The translations under genes and the position numbers were made by a program. Below are positions 1 through 5,856 of a stretch of DNA of 14,141 bases, piece by piece. Origin of the DNA: an uncultured Pseudomonadota bacterium (GTDB lineage: Bacteria; Pseudomonadota; Gammaproteobacteria; Burkholderiales; SG8-39); assembly GCA_903909415.1 (NCBI GenBank), contig CAIVVS010000104.1, positions 1 through 14,141 on the forward strand. The letters run 5' to 3'. The notes under the pieces are model-generated. The model did no database searches and was not told the DNA's origin. It saw only the letters and a program-made list of their open reading frames with translations. Every line of letters starts with the position of its first letter. Positions within the stretch are counted from its first letter, which is position 1.

Positions 1-1
1 C

Positions 2-490
2 ATCCTCGCGGACAAGGACCCGGAGAAGCGCGGTCGCGAGATTGAGATAAAGCTGGTGGCGCGGTTGCGCAAGCACCTGGGCAATCCCAAGTTCACCGCG
101 TTGGGCGAGAGGCTGGAAAAGATCCGCGAGCGCCATGAACAGGGCGTGTTAACCAGCCTGCAGTTTCTCAAGGAAATCCTTGAGCTGGCGAAGGAAGTTG
201 TCGAGGCAGAGAATCAGTCAGACCCGGAAGAAGAACGCGACCGCGCCAAGGAGGCGCTGACCGAGCTGTTCAACCAGGCCAAGAACGGCAACACCCACAT
301 CATCGTCGAGCGCGTCGTCTCGGACATCGACGAGATCGTGAAGAAGGTCCGCTTCCCTGACTGGCAGCACACCTCTCAAGGCGAGCGTCTGGTGCAGAAG
401 GAGCTCAGGCGGACCTTGCTCAAGTACAAGCTGCACACCGACCAGGATCTGTTCGACAAGGCCTACGGGTATATCAGGCAGTACTACTGA
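2..490 (+). CDS. hsdR: Type I restriction enzyme R subunit, C-terminal part (partial)
   Basis: The frame is open from the first complete codon at the window edge to the TGA at 488-490, so this is the last 162 residues of a longer protein whose start lies outside. The end of the protein carries the arrangement typical of type I HsdR C-termini: a helical, charge-rich stretch, then DIDEIVKKVRFPDWQ, then a block reading ELRRTLLKYKLH and an aromatic terminus YGYIRQYY. In the family this helical domain contacts the methyltransferase core (HsdM/HsdS), while the nuclease and DEAD-box translocase domains lie further N-terminal, here outside the window. The full enzyme cuts unmodified DNA after ATP-driven translocation. 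The gene ends only six bases before the stop of the convergent gene at 497-1519. The hsdM and hsdS genes are not visible and would be expected upstream. Confidence 0.88.
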   Translation: MLADKDPEKRGREIEIKLVARLRKHLGNPKFTALGERLEKIRERHEQGVLTSLQFLKEILELAKEVVEAENQSDPEEERDRAKEALTELFNQAKNGNTHIIVERVVSDIDEIVKKVRFPDWQHTSQGERLVQKELRRTLLKYKLHTDQDLFDKAYGYIRQYY

Positions 491-496
491 ATACTC

Positions 497-1519
497 TCAC
501 CCTTGCCCGCGCCTTTTGTCGTCTCCGTCGCTGGTCTCGATCAATATGACCGATACGCCGCCTTCGGGGAGGTCGTTTGGCCCGTCTGGTGGGTTGTCAC
601 CGTTTTCGTTGTGAAAGCGGGAAAAAGTGTCTGGTCGGAAGTTGGTGTCGGACTTCCACGACCGGGAGGTTCCGTCCAGCCGTGCGAACAAATTTGGACC
701 GTTTAATCTACTTTTTCCGCTAATTGCCAGTTGGCGCTTTCGTGAAAACGTCTTCATCGCGGCGTATTCGAGGAGGTCCCAAATGACTGTTGTCCAACCG
801 TCAGATGCGGTTGCGGCGTGCTCTCCAAATTCCCTTCCGCTACGCGCCATCATTAGGTCGACGAGCTCGCTGGAAAGTGCATTCGAGATGTGCAGTGAGT
901 AATCCGTAGCAGCGACGCCCATGCAAAACGTGCCGGACATGCCAGAAATCCCGCTAGAGGGATCCTCTGGCGGGCGCGGGTCGATGAGCAAGTACTGTGC
1001 GCCCAGGTGTCGTTGCTTTGGCATGACGTCTCGAGATAAGCCGTTTAGACGTCCCGAGCCAACATAGGTGAATCTTGGCCAGCCCAAATAGAGTTTAAGT
1101 TGGTGGTATTCCGAATGCGGAACCACATGAGTCATTTCGCTGGACTTCTTTGCTTGTAGTAAAAGCGCCCGTCGCGTTGTTGGTCCGGTACTCGGCGAAT
1201 GAATGTGCGCGAATAGAACGTCGCCCAACTCGCAAGCCCCGCTGGTATGACGGACACGGGGTCGCCCGTGGCAAAACACGGAAGTTGTCGAAACTCGAAA
1301 CCCATGGGGAGCTAGAAAGAGTTGCAGCGTTTGCCCAATTTGCCTGGCCCCTTGCAACACGAGCATGGCAATGATGTCGGGTTCTTCAGGAGCGAATGCA
1401 GGACCACGCTTGGTGCGAGTGGTCATCCATGCCAATCTGGATGAGTACGCAATGCTGCTCTCAATACTGCTGATCAACGCCGCCCGGTTCGTTTGCAGAA
1501 TTTTGTCGGGGGTCAGCAT
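497..1519 (-). CDS. Hypothetical protein, possible PD-(D/E)xK nuclease
   Basis: This 340-residue protein belongs to no family I can name. The ATG at 1519 is the first good start. Base composition is visibly less GC-rich than in the neighbours and codon use is less biased to G/C third positions, which suggests recent transfer. An acidic patch followed by a hydrophobic helix (EEPDIIAMLVLQ, about residues 45-56) comes before a stretch with E97, D100 (CELGDVLF), then a hydrophobic strand ending LLLQAKK with Q122 and K124. The order Glu-Asp-(Gln)xLys resembles the core of Mrr-like and other restriction-endonuclease-fold proteins, in which Q can replace the second acidic residue. The C-terminal 60 residues are polar and likely disordered. 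It lies tail to tail with hsdR, six bases apart, which fits a defence island. The coding call is fairly safe; the nuclease idea is inference. Confidence 0.72.
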   Translation of the reverse strand: MLTPDKILQTNRAALISSIESSIAYSSRLAWMTTRTKRGPAFAPEEPDIIAMLVLQGARQIGQTLQLFLAPHGFRVSTTSVFCHGRPRVRHTSGACELGDVLFAHIHSPSTGPTTRRALLLQAKKSSEMTHVVPHSEYHQLKLYLGWPRFTYVGSGRLNGLSRDVMPKQRHLGAQYLLIDPRPPEDPSSGISGMSGTFCMGVAATDYSLHISNALSSELVDLMMARSGREFGEHAATASDGWTTVIWDLLEYAAMKTFSRKRQLAISGKSRLNGPNLFARLDGTSRSWKSDTNFRPDTFSRFHNENGDNPPDGPNDLPEGGVSVILIETSDGDDKRRGQG

Positions 1520-1560
1520 GAAACGGCGCGGAATATCCGAGGGTCTGAAGTGAAAGCTGG

Positions 1561-1806
1561 TTAGCTTGCTTCGCCAAACAACCCCAACTGACTAGCCCCA
1601 TGCGCCACCGCCTGCTCGACCATGCGCTTGGCCTCCTCCAGCGTCTTGCACGCGCCGCTGTGGGTGCCTGTCTGCCATTGGTACAGGCCGCCTGAGTCCT
1701 TGCCGCCCAGGGACACCCAGCCGATCTTCTCCTTGCCGCGCCAGTAGCCGTGGGTCTCGAAGCCGCGCTCCCAGAAGGGCTTGGGGGATTTTTTTCTCGT
1801 CGCCAT
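1561..1806 (-). CDS. Small conserved-looking hypothetical protein, 81 aa
   Basis: Unrecognised protein with a basic N-terminus (MATRKKSPK), then a glycine- and tryptophan-rich segment (W12, W22, W30, W44) that looks like a small antiparallel sheet, then one amphipathic helix around residues 55-68. There is no membrane segment or signal peptide. The G/C-rich third positions match the chromosome rather than the lower-GC gene downstream, so it probably belongs to the native backbone. The ATG at 1806 has no Shine-Dalgarno sequence, but TAGAAT (minus strand, 1818-1813) sits six bases before it and could be a -10 element giving a leaderless message. If the neighbouring modules are insertions, this gene was originally next to yqaA. 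Confidence 0.65.
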   Translation of the reverse strand: MATRKKSPKPFWERGFETHGYWRGKEKIGWVSLGGKDSGGLYQWQTGTHSGACKTLEEAKRMVEQAVAHGASQLGLFGEAS

Positions 1807-1812
1807 GGCGGG

Positions 1813-1818
1813 ATTCTA
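1813..1818 (-). promoter_or_regulatory. Candidate -10 element for the 81-aa gene
   Basis: On the minus strand the hexamer is TAGAAT, a 5 of 6 match to TATAAT, and its last base is six bases from the ATG at 1806. No good -35 is seen at 16-18 bp. Transcription starting seven bases downstream would begin on the start codon itself. Confidence 0.35.
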
Positions 1819-1865
1819 ACTAGGCGGTTGTTTGGGTGCAGGGGCCCGCGTGGCGGGAGGGCGGG

Positions 1866-1894
1866 GTTCGTCCTTCGACAGGCTCAGGACGAAC
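1866..1894. repeat. Dispersed intergenic palindrome
   Basis: Two perfect 9-base arms, GTTCGTCCT (1866-1874) and AGGACGAAC (1886-1894), enclose an 11-base loop. The same kind of element (GTTCGTCC ... GGACGAAC with TTCGACAGGCTCA inside) is familiar as a dispersed repeat in intergenic regions of many proteobacteria. It lies upstream of the 81-aa gene in a gene-free stretch and may form a hairpin in RNA read from either side. There is no T-run after it. Confidence 0.7.
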
Positions 1895-1936
1895 GGGATG
1901 GGACGGTCCCGGAACAGCACTAAGCGCGGGCCGTGC

Positions 1937-2079
1937 CTTCATGTCACCCCATGCACCACGACCGCATAGCGCATGAACCGCCCGATCGCCTGCCACAGCA
2001 GGCAGGGCAGCGCGCCCACCTTGAGCCAGCCCGCCGCCAGCACCAGGCCGTCACCGATGATCGGCACCCAGGCCATTAC
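1937..2079 (-). pseudogene. Detached 3' end of the yqaA-like gene (direct-repeat copy 1)
   Basis: This segment repeats 3394-3536 in the same orientation, with 139 of 143 positions identical by my alignment (differences at 1942, 2007, 2062 and 2077). It holds the last 46 codons and stop of the yqaA-like gene, plus two bases after the stop, but no 5' part, so it cannot be expressed as the protein. Read in the yqaA frame, three of the four differences are synonymous; the fourth changes Ser to Pro. That pattern points to a diverged allele of a working gene rather than to a decaying tandem duplicate. The copy and its partner bracket the HTH/nucleotidyltransferase module. It accounts for most of the gene-free stretch 1807-2139, together with the palindrome at 1866-1894 and the operator at 2110-2130. 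Confidence 0.88.
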
Positions 2080-2104
2080 CGGCGACCCGGCTGGAGAGAG
2101 CCTC

Positions 2105-2133
2105 TTGCGCTATTCGCGAATCGCGAATAGCAT
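2105..2133 (+). promoter_or_regulatory. Candidate promoter of the HTH/nucleotidyltransferase module
   Basis: TTGCGC (2105-2110) and TAGCAT (2128-2133) are separated by 17 bp, and six bases follow before the ATG at 2140. The -35 match is modest, the -10 match is 4 of 6, and there is no Shine-Dalgarno sequence. The palindrome at 2110-2130 fills the spacer, so a bound repressor would block polymerase. Confidence 0.4.
2110..2130. promoter_or_regulatory. Palindromic operator of the HTH/nucleotidyltransferase module
   Basis: The perfect 10-base arms CTATTCGCGA (2110-2119) and TCGCGAATAG (2121-2130) flank a single central A. The site ends nine bases before the ATG of the winged-HTH gene. That protein is the obvious candidate to bind it and repress its own operon, as antitoxins commonly do. 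Autoregulation is inferred from position. Confidence 0.65.
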
Positions 2134-2139
2134 ACGGCC

Positions 2140-2661
2140 ATGATCCTCAAACCCCAAGACGTCCTCATCCTCCTGAAGCTCGTCGCCCTGGGTGACGAAC
2201 CTTGGACTTACCAACGTCTGGCGGTGGAACTGTCCATGAGCCAGTCCGAGGCGCACGCGGGTGTGCGCCGGGCGGTCGCCGCGCGACTGATGACCGACAC
2301 CAACACCATGGATGGTCGTCCCGTTATGCCGGCATTGGAGGAGTTTCTGGTACACGGCGTGCGCTATGCCTATCCACCCGAGCGCGGGGCGCTTACGCGC
2401 GGCATGCCCACCGGCTACGCCGCCCCGCCGCTGGACACCCAGATCGTTCAGGCCGGGGATCCACCGCCTGTGTGGCCCTGGGCCGAGGGGACGGTGCGAG
2501 GCTATTCCCTTTCCCCCTTGTATCCGTCCGTGCCGGTGGCGGCGTCCCGTGATTCGCGGCTGTATGAGTTGCTTGCGCTGGTGGATGCCATCCGCGATGG
2601 CCGGGCGCGCGAGCGCAGCCTTGCGATCAAGGCGCTGGGCACGAAGCTGAAGTCCGCTTGA
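2140..2661 (+). CDS. Winged-HTH protein, putative antitoxin/repressor
   Basis: The 173-residue protein starts at the first ATG after the palindromic operator. Residues 3-50 form a MarR-like winged helix-turn-helix (DVLILLKLV, then TYQRLAVELSMSQSEAHAGVRRAVAARLM), in which the SMSQSEAHAGVRRA segment would be the recognition helix. A proline-rich linker in the middle (PPPVWPW) leads to a C-terminal helix around residues 140-173 (LYELLALVDAIRDGRARER). The gene shares one base with the next gene (TGATG, stop 2659-2661, start 2661), so the two are translationally coupled. In AbiE-type and related pairs, a winged-HTH antitoxin precedes a nucleotidyltransferase toxin, and this pair has that layout, although the protein is not clearly AbiEi itself. 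The likely role is DNA-binding autoregulator and possible neutraliser of its partner. Confidence 0.75.
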   Translation: MILKPQDVLILLKLVALGDEPWTYQRLAVELSMSQSEAHAGVRRAVAARLMTDTNTMDGRPVMPALEEFLVHGVRYAYPPERGALTRGMPTGYAAPPLDTQIVQAGDPPPVWPWAEGTVRGYSLSPLYPSVPVAASRDSRLYELLALVDAIRDGRARERSLAIKALGTKLKSA

Positions 2662-3359
2662 TGGACCAGAATGATCCGAACGTCGAACTCCTCACGCTGA
2701 TGGCGCAAGCGCTGGGGGAATTGCGGGATCAATTCGTGTTCGTAGGTGGGTGTGCAACTGCGTTGCTGGTTACCGACCCGGCTGCGCCACGCGCGCGTCC
2801 CACGCAGGACGTGGACGCCGTGGTCGGCGCCGTGTCCTTGCCGGACTACCACCGTATTGGCCAGGCATTGCGCGGTCGAGGTTTCACGCAAACCGTGGAG
2901 GGTGGCGAGCCACCGTATCGGTGGACGCACGCCGGCATGAAACTGGATGTCATGCCTGTTTCGGGCGCAGTGCTCGGGTTCACCAATCCCTGGTACGAGC
3001 CGGCCATGCGCGATGCCCGGCCCTTCGAACTGGCACCGGGTGTGGCAATCCGCCTCGTTACTGCACCGCATTTCATCGCAACCAAGCTGGTTGCATTCCA
3101 GGATCGCGGGTGTGGCGACTACCTTGAAAGTCACGACTTGGAAGACGTGCTTTCCGTCGTGGACGGGCGTCCCGAACTGGTCGACGAGTTCGCCCGGGCC
3201 GATCCCGATCTGCGTGCCTACGTCTCGGGCATATTCCAGGGGCTCCTCGCGAACGATGGATTCCTGAACGCGCTACCGGGCATCATCATCGGGGGGGGAC
3301 CCGCCGGACGTGTGCCCGTGGTCATCGCCCGCATGCAGGCAATTGCCACAGAGGGCTGA
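2661..3359 (+). CDS. Nucleotidyltransferase-fold protein, AbiEii-like putative toxin
   Basis: I start this 232-residue protein at the ATG at 2661, which overlaps the upstream stop; a TTG at 2658 is also in frame. The nucleotidyltransferase signature is clear: FVFVGGCATALL with the glycines at 29-30, then a strand holding D50 and D52 (TQDVDAVV), and a third acidic residue D96 in KLDVMP. Further on, a segment with K142 in IATKLVAFQDRG followed by HDLEDVL resembles the conserved basic and acidic block of AbiEii/DUF1814 enzymes. Toxins of this class transfer nucleotides onto tRNA or other acceptors and stop growth. With the upstream HTH gene it makes a compact two-gene module, bracketed by the 143-bp direct repeat. 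The fold is well supported; a toxin role comes from family and context. Confidence 0.78.
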   Translation: MDQNDPNVELLTLMAQALGELRDQFVFVGGCATALLVTDPAAPRARPTQDVDAVVGAVSLPDYHRIGQALRGRGFTQTVEGGEPPYRWTHAGMKLDVMPVSGAVLGFTNPWYEPAMRDARPFELAPGVAIRLVTAPHFIATKLVAFQDRGCGDYLESHDLEDVLSVVDGRPELVDEFARADPDLRAYVSGIFQGLLANDGFLNALPGIIIGGGPAGRVPVVIARMQAIATEG

Positions 3360-3393
3360 ATAGGTCGCCCGCCCCACGCCGCCAAGTCGGTCG

Positions 3394-3536
3394 CTTCAGG
3401 TCACCCCATGCACCACGACCGCATAGCGCATGAACCGCCCGATCGCCTGCCACAGCAGGCAGGACAGCGCGCCCACCTTGAGCCAGCCCGCCGCCAGCAC
3501 CAGGCCGTCACCGATGATTGGCACCCAGGCCATCAC
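3394..3536. repeat. 143-bp direct repeat, copy 2 (3' end of yqaA)
   Basis: This is the partner of 1937-2079, offset by 1457 bases and same orientation. It begins two bases beyond the yqaA stop codon and runs 46 codons into the gene. Identity falls away abruptly after 3536. The intact gene uses this copy. Confidence 0.88.
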
Positions 3537-3845
3537 GAGCGCCGGTGCGCCCAGCCTGGCGATGCGCTCGCGCGCCGCTTGCTGGCCCGCCGACCCGGCG
3601 CCGTCCCTGTGCCCGATACGCATGCCCAGCCAGCGGCCGATCGCCCAGGTGCTCATGCCGCCGGCGGTGTTGGCCACGGTCGCCACAAGCAGCGCCGCGC
3701 CCTGGCCGCCGGGGTGGGCCAGCACGTAGGCGGCCAGCGCCGCCTCGGAGGGCAGCGGCACCACGGTGGCCGCCAGGAACGCCGCCGCCCCCACCGACCA
3801 CAACCCGCCCTCCGCCCCCACCAACCAACCCGGAAACCCGTCCAT
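3396..3845 (-). CDS. yqaA: YqaA-like DedA/SNARE-associated family membrane protein
   Basis: I chose the ATG at 3845, giving 149 residues; the open frame continues to a TTG at 3881, but that stretch lies in the 51-bp repeat and is not protein-like. The protein matches the E. coli YqaA layout and length. An N-terminal membrane segment carries FLAATVVPLPSEAALAAYV. A second hydrophobic segment with GGMSTWAIGRWLG and a polar loop follow. The C-terminal part has WVPIIGDGLVLAAGWLK and the hallmark IGRFMRYAVVV. Members are inner-membrane proteins related to DedA flippases; YqaA itself has no settled function. It is flanked on both sides by modules bracketed by direct repeats. Its 3' end is duplicated at 1937-2079, and sequence just upstream of the ATG is duplicated at 5682-5732. 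Confidence 0.82.
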   Translation of the reverse strand: MDGFPGWLVGAEGGLWSVGAAAFLAATVVPLPSEAALAAYVLAHPGGQGAALLVATVANTAGGMSTWAIGRWLGMRIGHRDGAGSAGQQAARERIARLGAPALVMAWVPIIGDGLVLAAGWLKVGALSCLLWQAIGRFMRYAVVVHGVT

Positions 3846-3863
3846 GCCGGGCAGTCTAGGGGT

Positions 3864-3914
3864 GGAATTGCTGCAGTGCAAGCAAAAACCTCAATAAAAA
3901 CAGCGATATAGCTT
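3864..3914. repeat. 51-bp direct repeat flanking hipBA, left copy
   Basis: This segment is identical to 5682-5732 at 50 of 51 positions (A at 3896 against C at 5714), same orientation, offset 1818. It begins 18 bases upstream of the yqaA start codon, so it holds part of that gene's 5' region. Inside it is the near-palindrome AGCGATATAGCT (3902-3913). Confidence 0.9.
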
Positions 3915-3943
3915 TTTGGACGGCTGCCTAACGATGGCCAAGA

Positions 3944-3963
3944 ATCCGCACGATCAGAAGGAT
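3944..3963. promoter_or_regulatory. HipB-type operator O1
   Basis: ATCC (3944-3947) and GGAT (3960-3963) are separated by 12 bases. Its left half, GAATCCGCACGAT, is identical to that of the second site. The E. coli HipB operator has the form TATCC-N8-GGATA; here the half-sites are kept but the spacer differs. Confidence 0.6.
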
Positions 3964-3994
3964 ACTGGGGCAAAGAAAGGGGTTGGTTAGCTGA

Positions 3995-4014
3995 ATCCGC
4001 ACGATTACACGGAT
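3995..4014. promoter_or_regulatory. HipB-type operator O2
   Basis: ATCC-N12-GGAT again; AATCCG and CGGATT make a perfect 6-base inverted repeat. It lies 51 bases after O1 and 51 bases before O3 in left-edge terms (3944, 3995, 4045 give steps of 51 and 50). Confidence 0.65.
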
Positions 4015-4044
4015 TGTTTGCAAGCTGGCCTGAACTGGCCCAGA

Positions 4045-4064
4045 ATCCTCATAAACGTGAGGAT
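4045..4064. promoter_or_regulatory. HipB-type operator O3, adjacent to hipB start
   Basis: This is the most symmetric of the three sites: AATCCTCA and TGAGGATT form a perfect 8-base inverted repeat around TAAACG. It ends within five bases of the hipB ATG, where bound HipB would block transcription start or initiation of translation. A weak promoter, TTGCAA (4018-4023) and CAGAAT (4041-4046), overlaps its left arm. Confidence 0.7.
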
Positions 4065-4069
4065 TTGCC

Positions 4070-4336
4070 ATGAAGATACCCATCGACAACGCGGCGGCCA
4101 TCGGCAAGGTGGTGCGCGCAAGCCGCAAGGCCCAAAGGATCAGGCAGGACGATGCCGCCGGCAGCATCGGCGTCAGCGAGAACTTCCTTGGTAAGGTCGA
4201 ACGCGGCAGCGGGGCTGTGCAATGGGCCAAGCTCTTCCAGGTCCTTGAAGGGCTTGGCATTCAGGTCATGGTGGATGTGCCCGAAGGCGTCGCCGCGTAT
4301 TTGAACGATCCTGGGAACGGCAGGGACAAGCCGTGA
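4070..4336 (+). CDS. hipB: HipB-like XRE-family antitoxin
   Basis: This 88-residue protein begins at the ATG next to operator O3; no Shine-Dalgarno sequence is present. Residues 11-66 form a Cro/C1-type helix-turn-helix, with IRQDDAAGSIGVSENFLGKVERG carrying the helix-turn-helix, LGKVERG being the usual end of the recognition helix, and a closing helix LFQVLEGLGIQVMV. In the family HipB binds DNA as a dimer, holds HipA inactive and represses its own operon; the three operators upstream fit that. The stop codon overlaps the start of hipA by four bases (GTGA at 4333-4336), giving coupled translation. The short C-terminal tail is polar, as in E. coli HipB, where it is a protease target. Confidence 0.88.
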   Translation: MKIPIDNAAAIGKVVRASRKAQRIRQDDAAGSIGVSENFLGKVERGSGAVQWAKLFQVLEGLGIQVMVDVPEGVAAYLNDPGNGRDKP

Positions 4337-5652
4337 GCAGCCGCTTCCTGCGTGCGTTCATCAACCGGGTTGAGGTCGGCAACCTGCAGGAGGTGGGCGG
4401 CCTCTGGAGCTTCGAGTACTCGGGAACCTGGCTGGCCGACCCCCGGCGCTTCGCACTCAGTCCCCACCTTCCGCTGAAGGCTGAGCGTTTGGTGGACGGC
4501 GCAAGCCAGCGGCCAGTGCAATGGTATTTCGACAACCTGCTGCCGGAAGAAGGGCAACGCGTCTTGCTCGCCGGTGACGCCAGGCTGGACAAGGCGGATG
4601 CCTTCGGGTTGCTCGCCTGGTACGGGGCGGAGTCGGCAGGGTCGTTGACCTTGTTGCTGCCGGACGCCGCGCCACAGGTCCCCGAGCCCCTGCGCGCCTT
4701 GCCGGACGATGCCTTGGAGCAACGCATCCGCCAGCTGCCCAAGGCACCGCTGACGCATGCGGCAATCAAGCGCATGTCCCTGGCCGGCGCGCAGCACAAG
4801 CTGGCGGTCGTCCTGCGGGACGGCGCGCTGTTTGAACCTGCTGGCGCGACGCCGTCGACCCATATCCTGAAGCCCGACCACCCGGATGCGGACTACCCCC
4901 ATTCGGTGATCAATGAATGGTTCGTGATGCGCCTGGCCGAACGGCTCGGCCTGGATGTGCCCGGCGTGCACCGGCGCTATGTCCCATCGCCGGTGTACGT
5001 GGTCGATCGCTTTGACCGGATTGAGGATGGCAGAGGCTGGCATCGGCGGCACGTGATCGACGCCTGCCAACTGCTGGGATTGGACCGCAACTTCAAGTAC
5101 AGCCAGGGCAGCATGGAAAGCCTGGCTGCATTGGCCAACGCTTGCCGCAGCTCGGCTGTGGCCCGGGCGCGGCTGTTTGGCTGGCTGGTGTTCAATGTGC
5201 TGGTTGGCAACGGCGACGCGCACCTGAAGAACCTGAGTTTTCTGGTTTCCCACGAAGGCGTCCAGCTGGCTCCGTTCTATGACCTGCTGAGCGTGGCCGC
5301 CTATGAATCCGCCGCGTTTGCCAAACGGGGTTGGCCGTCAGAGGCCCCATTACAAGCACGACTGGCCTGGCCTATCCTGGGTGCGCGCCGCTTCTCGGAC
5401 CTCCACCGCACGCTCATGCTGGAGGCTGGTGCGGCATTGAACCTGTCCAAGGGAACGGCTGAGCGCCTGCTGGAGAGCCTGCGCAGCCGCGTCTTCCACG
5501 AGGCCGAGGCACTGTACGCCGAGGTCGAAGCCGACAATGCCCGGCTCGCAGCTACGCGCGGCGAGCTCGCGGCAACGATGGCGGGGGAATCCCGTTGCCT
5601 GCGGGCCATCGTGCACACCGTCATCAAGGACATGGCCAGGCAAATCGCCTGA
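4333..5652 (+). CDS. hipA: HipA-like serine/threonine kinase toxin
   Basis: The protein is 439 residues, essentially the length of E. coli HipA, and begins with a GTG overlapping the hipB stop. The N-terminal couple-HipA domain (about residues 5-110) ends before the kinase part. Kinase landmarks are all present: the phosphate loop SLAGAQHK at 149-156, including the serine at the place autophosphorylated in E. coli HipA; the ATP-binding K180 in HILKP; E195 in INEWF; the catalytic loop NGDAHLKN at 293-300 with D295; and the metal-binding D317 in FYDLLS. HipA enzymes phosphorylate glutamyl-tRNA synthetase or other synthetases, halting translation and promoting persistence. No frameshift or missing residue is visible, so it should be active. 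The hipBA unit is bracketed by the 51-bp direct repeats. Confidence 0.93.
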   Translation: MSSRFLRAFINRVEVGNLQEVGGLWSFEYSGTWLADPRRFALSPHLPLKAERLVDGASQRPVQWYFDNLLPEEGQRVLLAGDARLDKADAFGLLAWYGAESAGSLTLLLPDAAPQVPEPLRALPDDALEQRIRQLPKAPLTHAAIKRMSLAGAQHKLAVVLRDGALFEPAGATPSTHILKPDHPDADYPHSVINEWFVMRLAERLGLDVPGVHRRYVPSPVYVVDRFDRIEDGRGWHRRHVIDACQLLGLDRNFKYSQGSMESLAALANACRSSAVARARLFGWLVFNVLVGNGDAHLKNLSFLVSHEGVQLAPFYDLLSVAAYESAAFAKRGWPSEAPLQARLAWPILGARRFSDLHRTLMLEAGAALNLSKGTAERLLESLRSRVFHEAEALYAEVEADNARLAATRGELAATMAGESRCLRAIVHTVIKDMARQIA

Positions 5653-5664
5653 GGAAGGCCGTCG

Positions 5665-5683
5665 CCGGGCCTGGATGGCCCGG
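5665..5683 (+). terminator. Candidate hairpin terminator after hipA
   Basis: A perfect 7-base stem, CCGGGCC (5665-5671) and GGCCCGG (5677-5683), encloses a 5-base loop 12 bases after the hipA stop. No T-run follows, so termination would be Rho-assisted or weak. The right arm runs two bases into the 51-bp repeat. Confidence 0.4.
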
Positions 5684-5732
5684 AATTGCTGCAGTGCAAG
5701 CAAAAACCTCAATCAAAACAGCGATATAGCTT
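5682..5732. repeat. 51-bp direct repeat flanking hipBA, right copy
   Basis: This is the partner of 3864-3914. The distance between left edges is 1818 bases and the pair encloses only operators, hipB, hipA and the hairpin. After 5732 the two copies diverge at once. Confidence 0.9.
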
Positions 5733-5856
5733 GTTTTCGGGCATTTTCTCGCGCTACCCTGTTCGCTGGCGCTCCCTCGCGGGCGCCCCAGCCCGGGGGC
5801 CAGGCCGGGCCGCAGCAGCAGGTCTCCAGACGATGACGACGAACGGAGGGCATGCC

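Noticed and set aside
2080..3393. The first bracketed module as a classical integrase-driven element with att sites
   Set aside because: No integrase, recombinase or tRNA target is present, and 143 bp is long for an att core; only the arrangement is similar.
3846..3881. Longer yqaA start at the TTG at 3881
   Set aside because: The extra 12 codons lie largely in the 51-bp repeat that also occurs downstream of hipA; the ATG at 3845 gives the family length.
3864..3914. TTGCTGCAGTGCAA in the 51-bp repeat as a PhaR/phasin-type binding site
   Set aside because: There is some resemblance to polyhydroxyalkanoate repressor sites, but neither flanking gene is related to granules and the symmetry is limited to the outer four bases.
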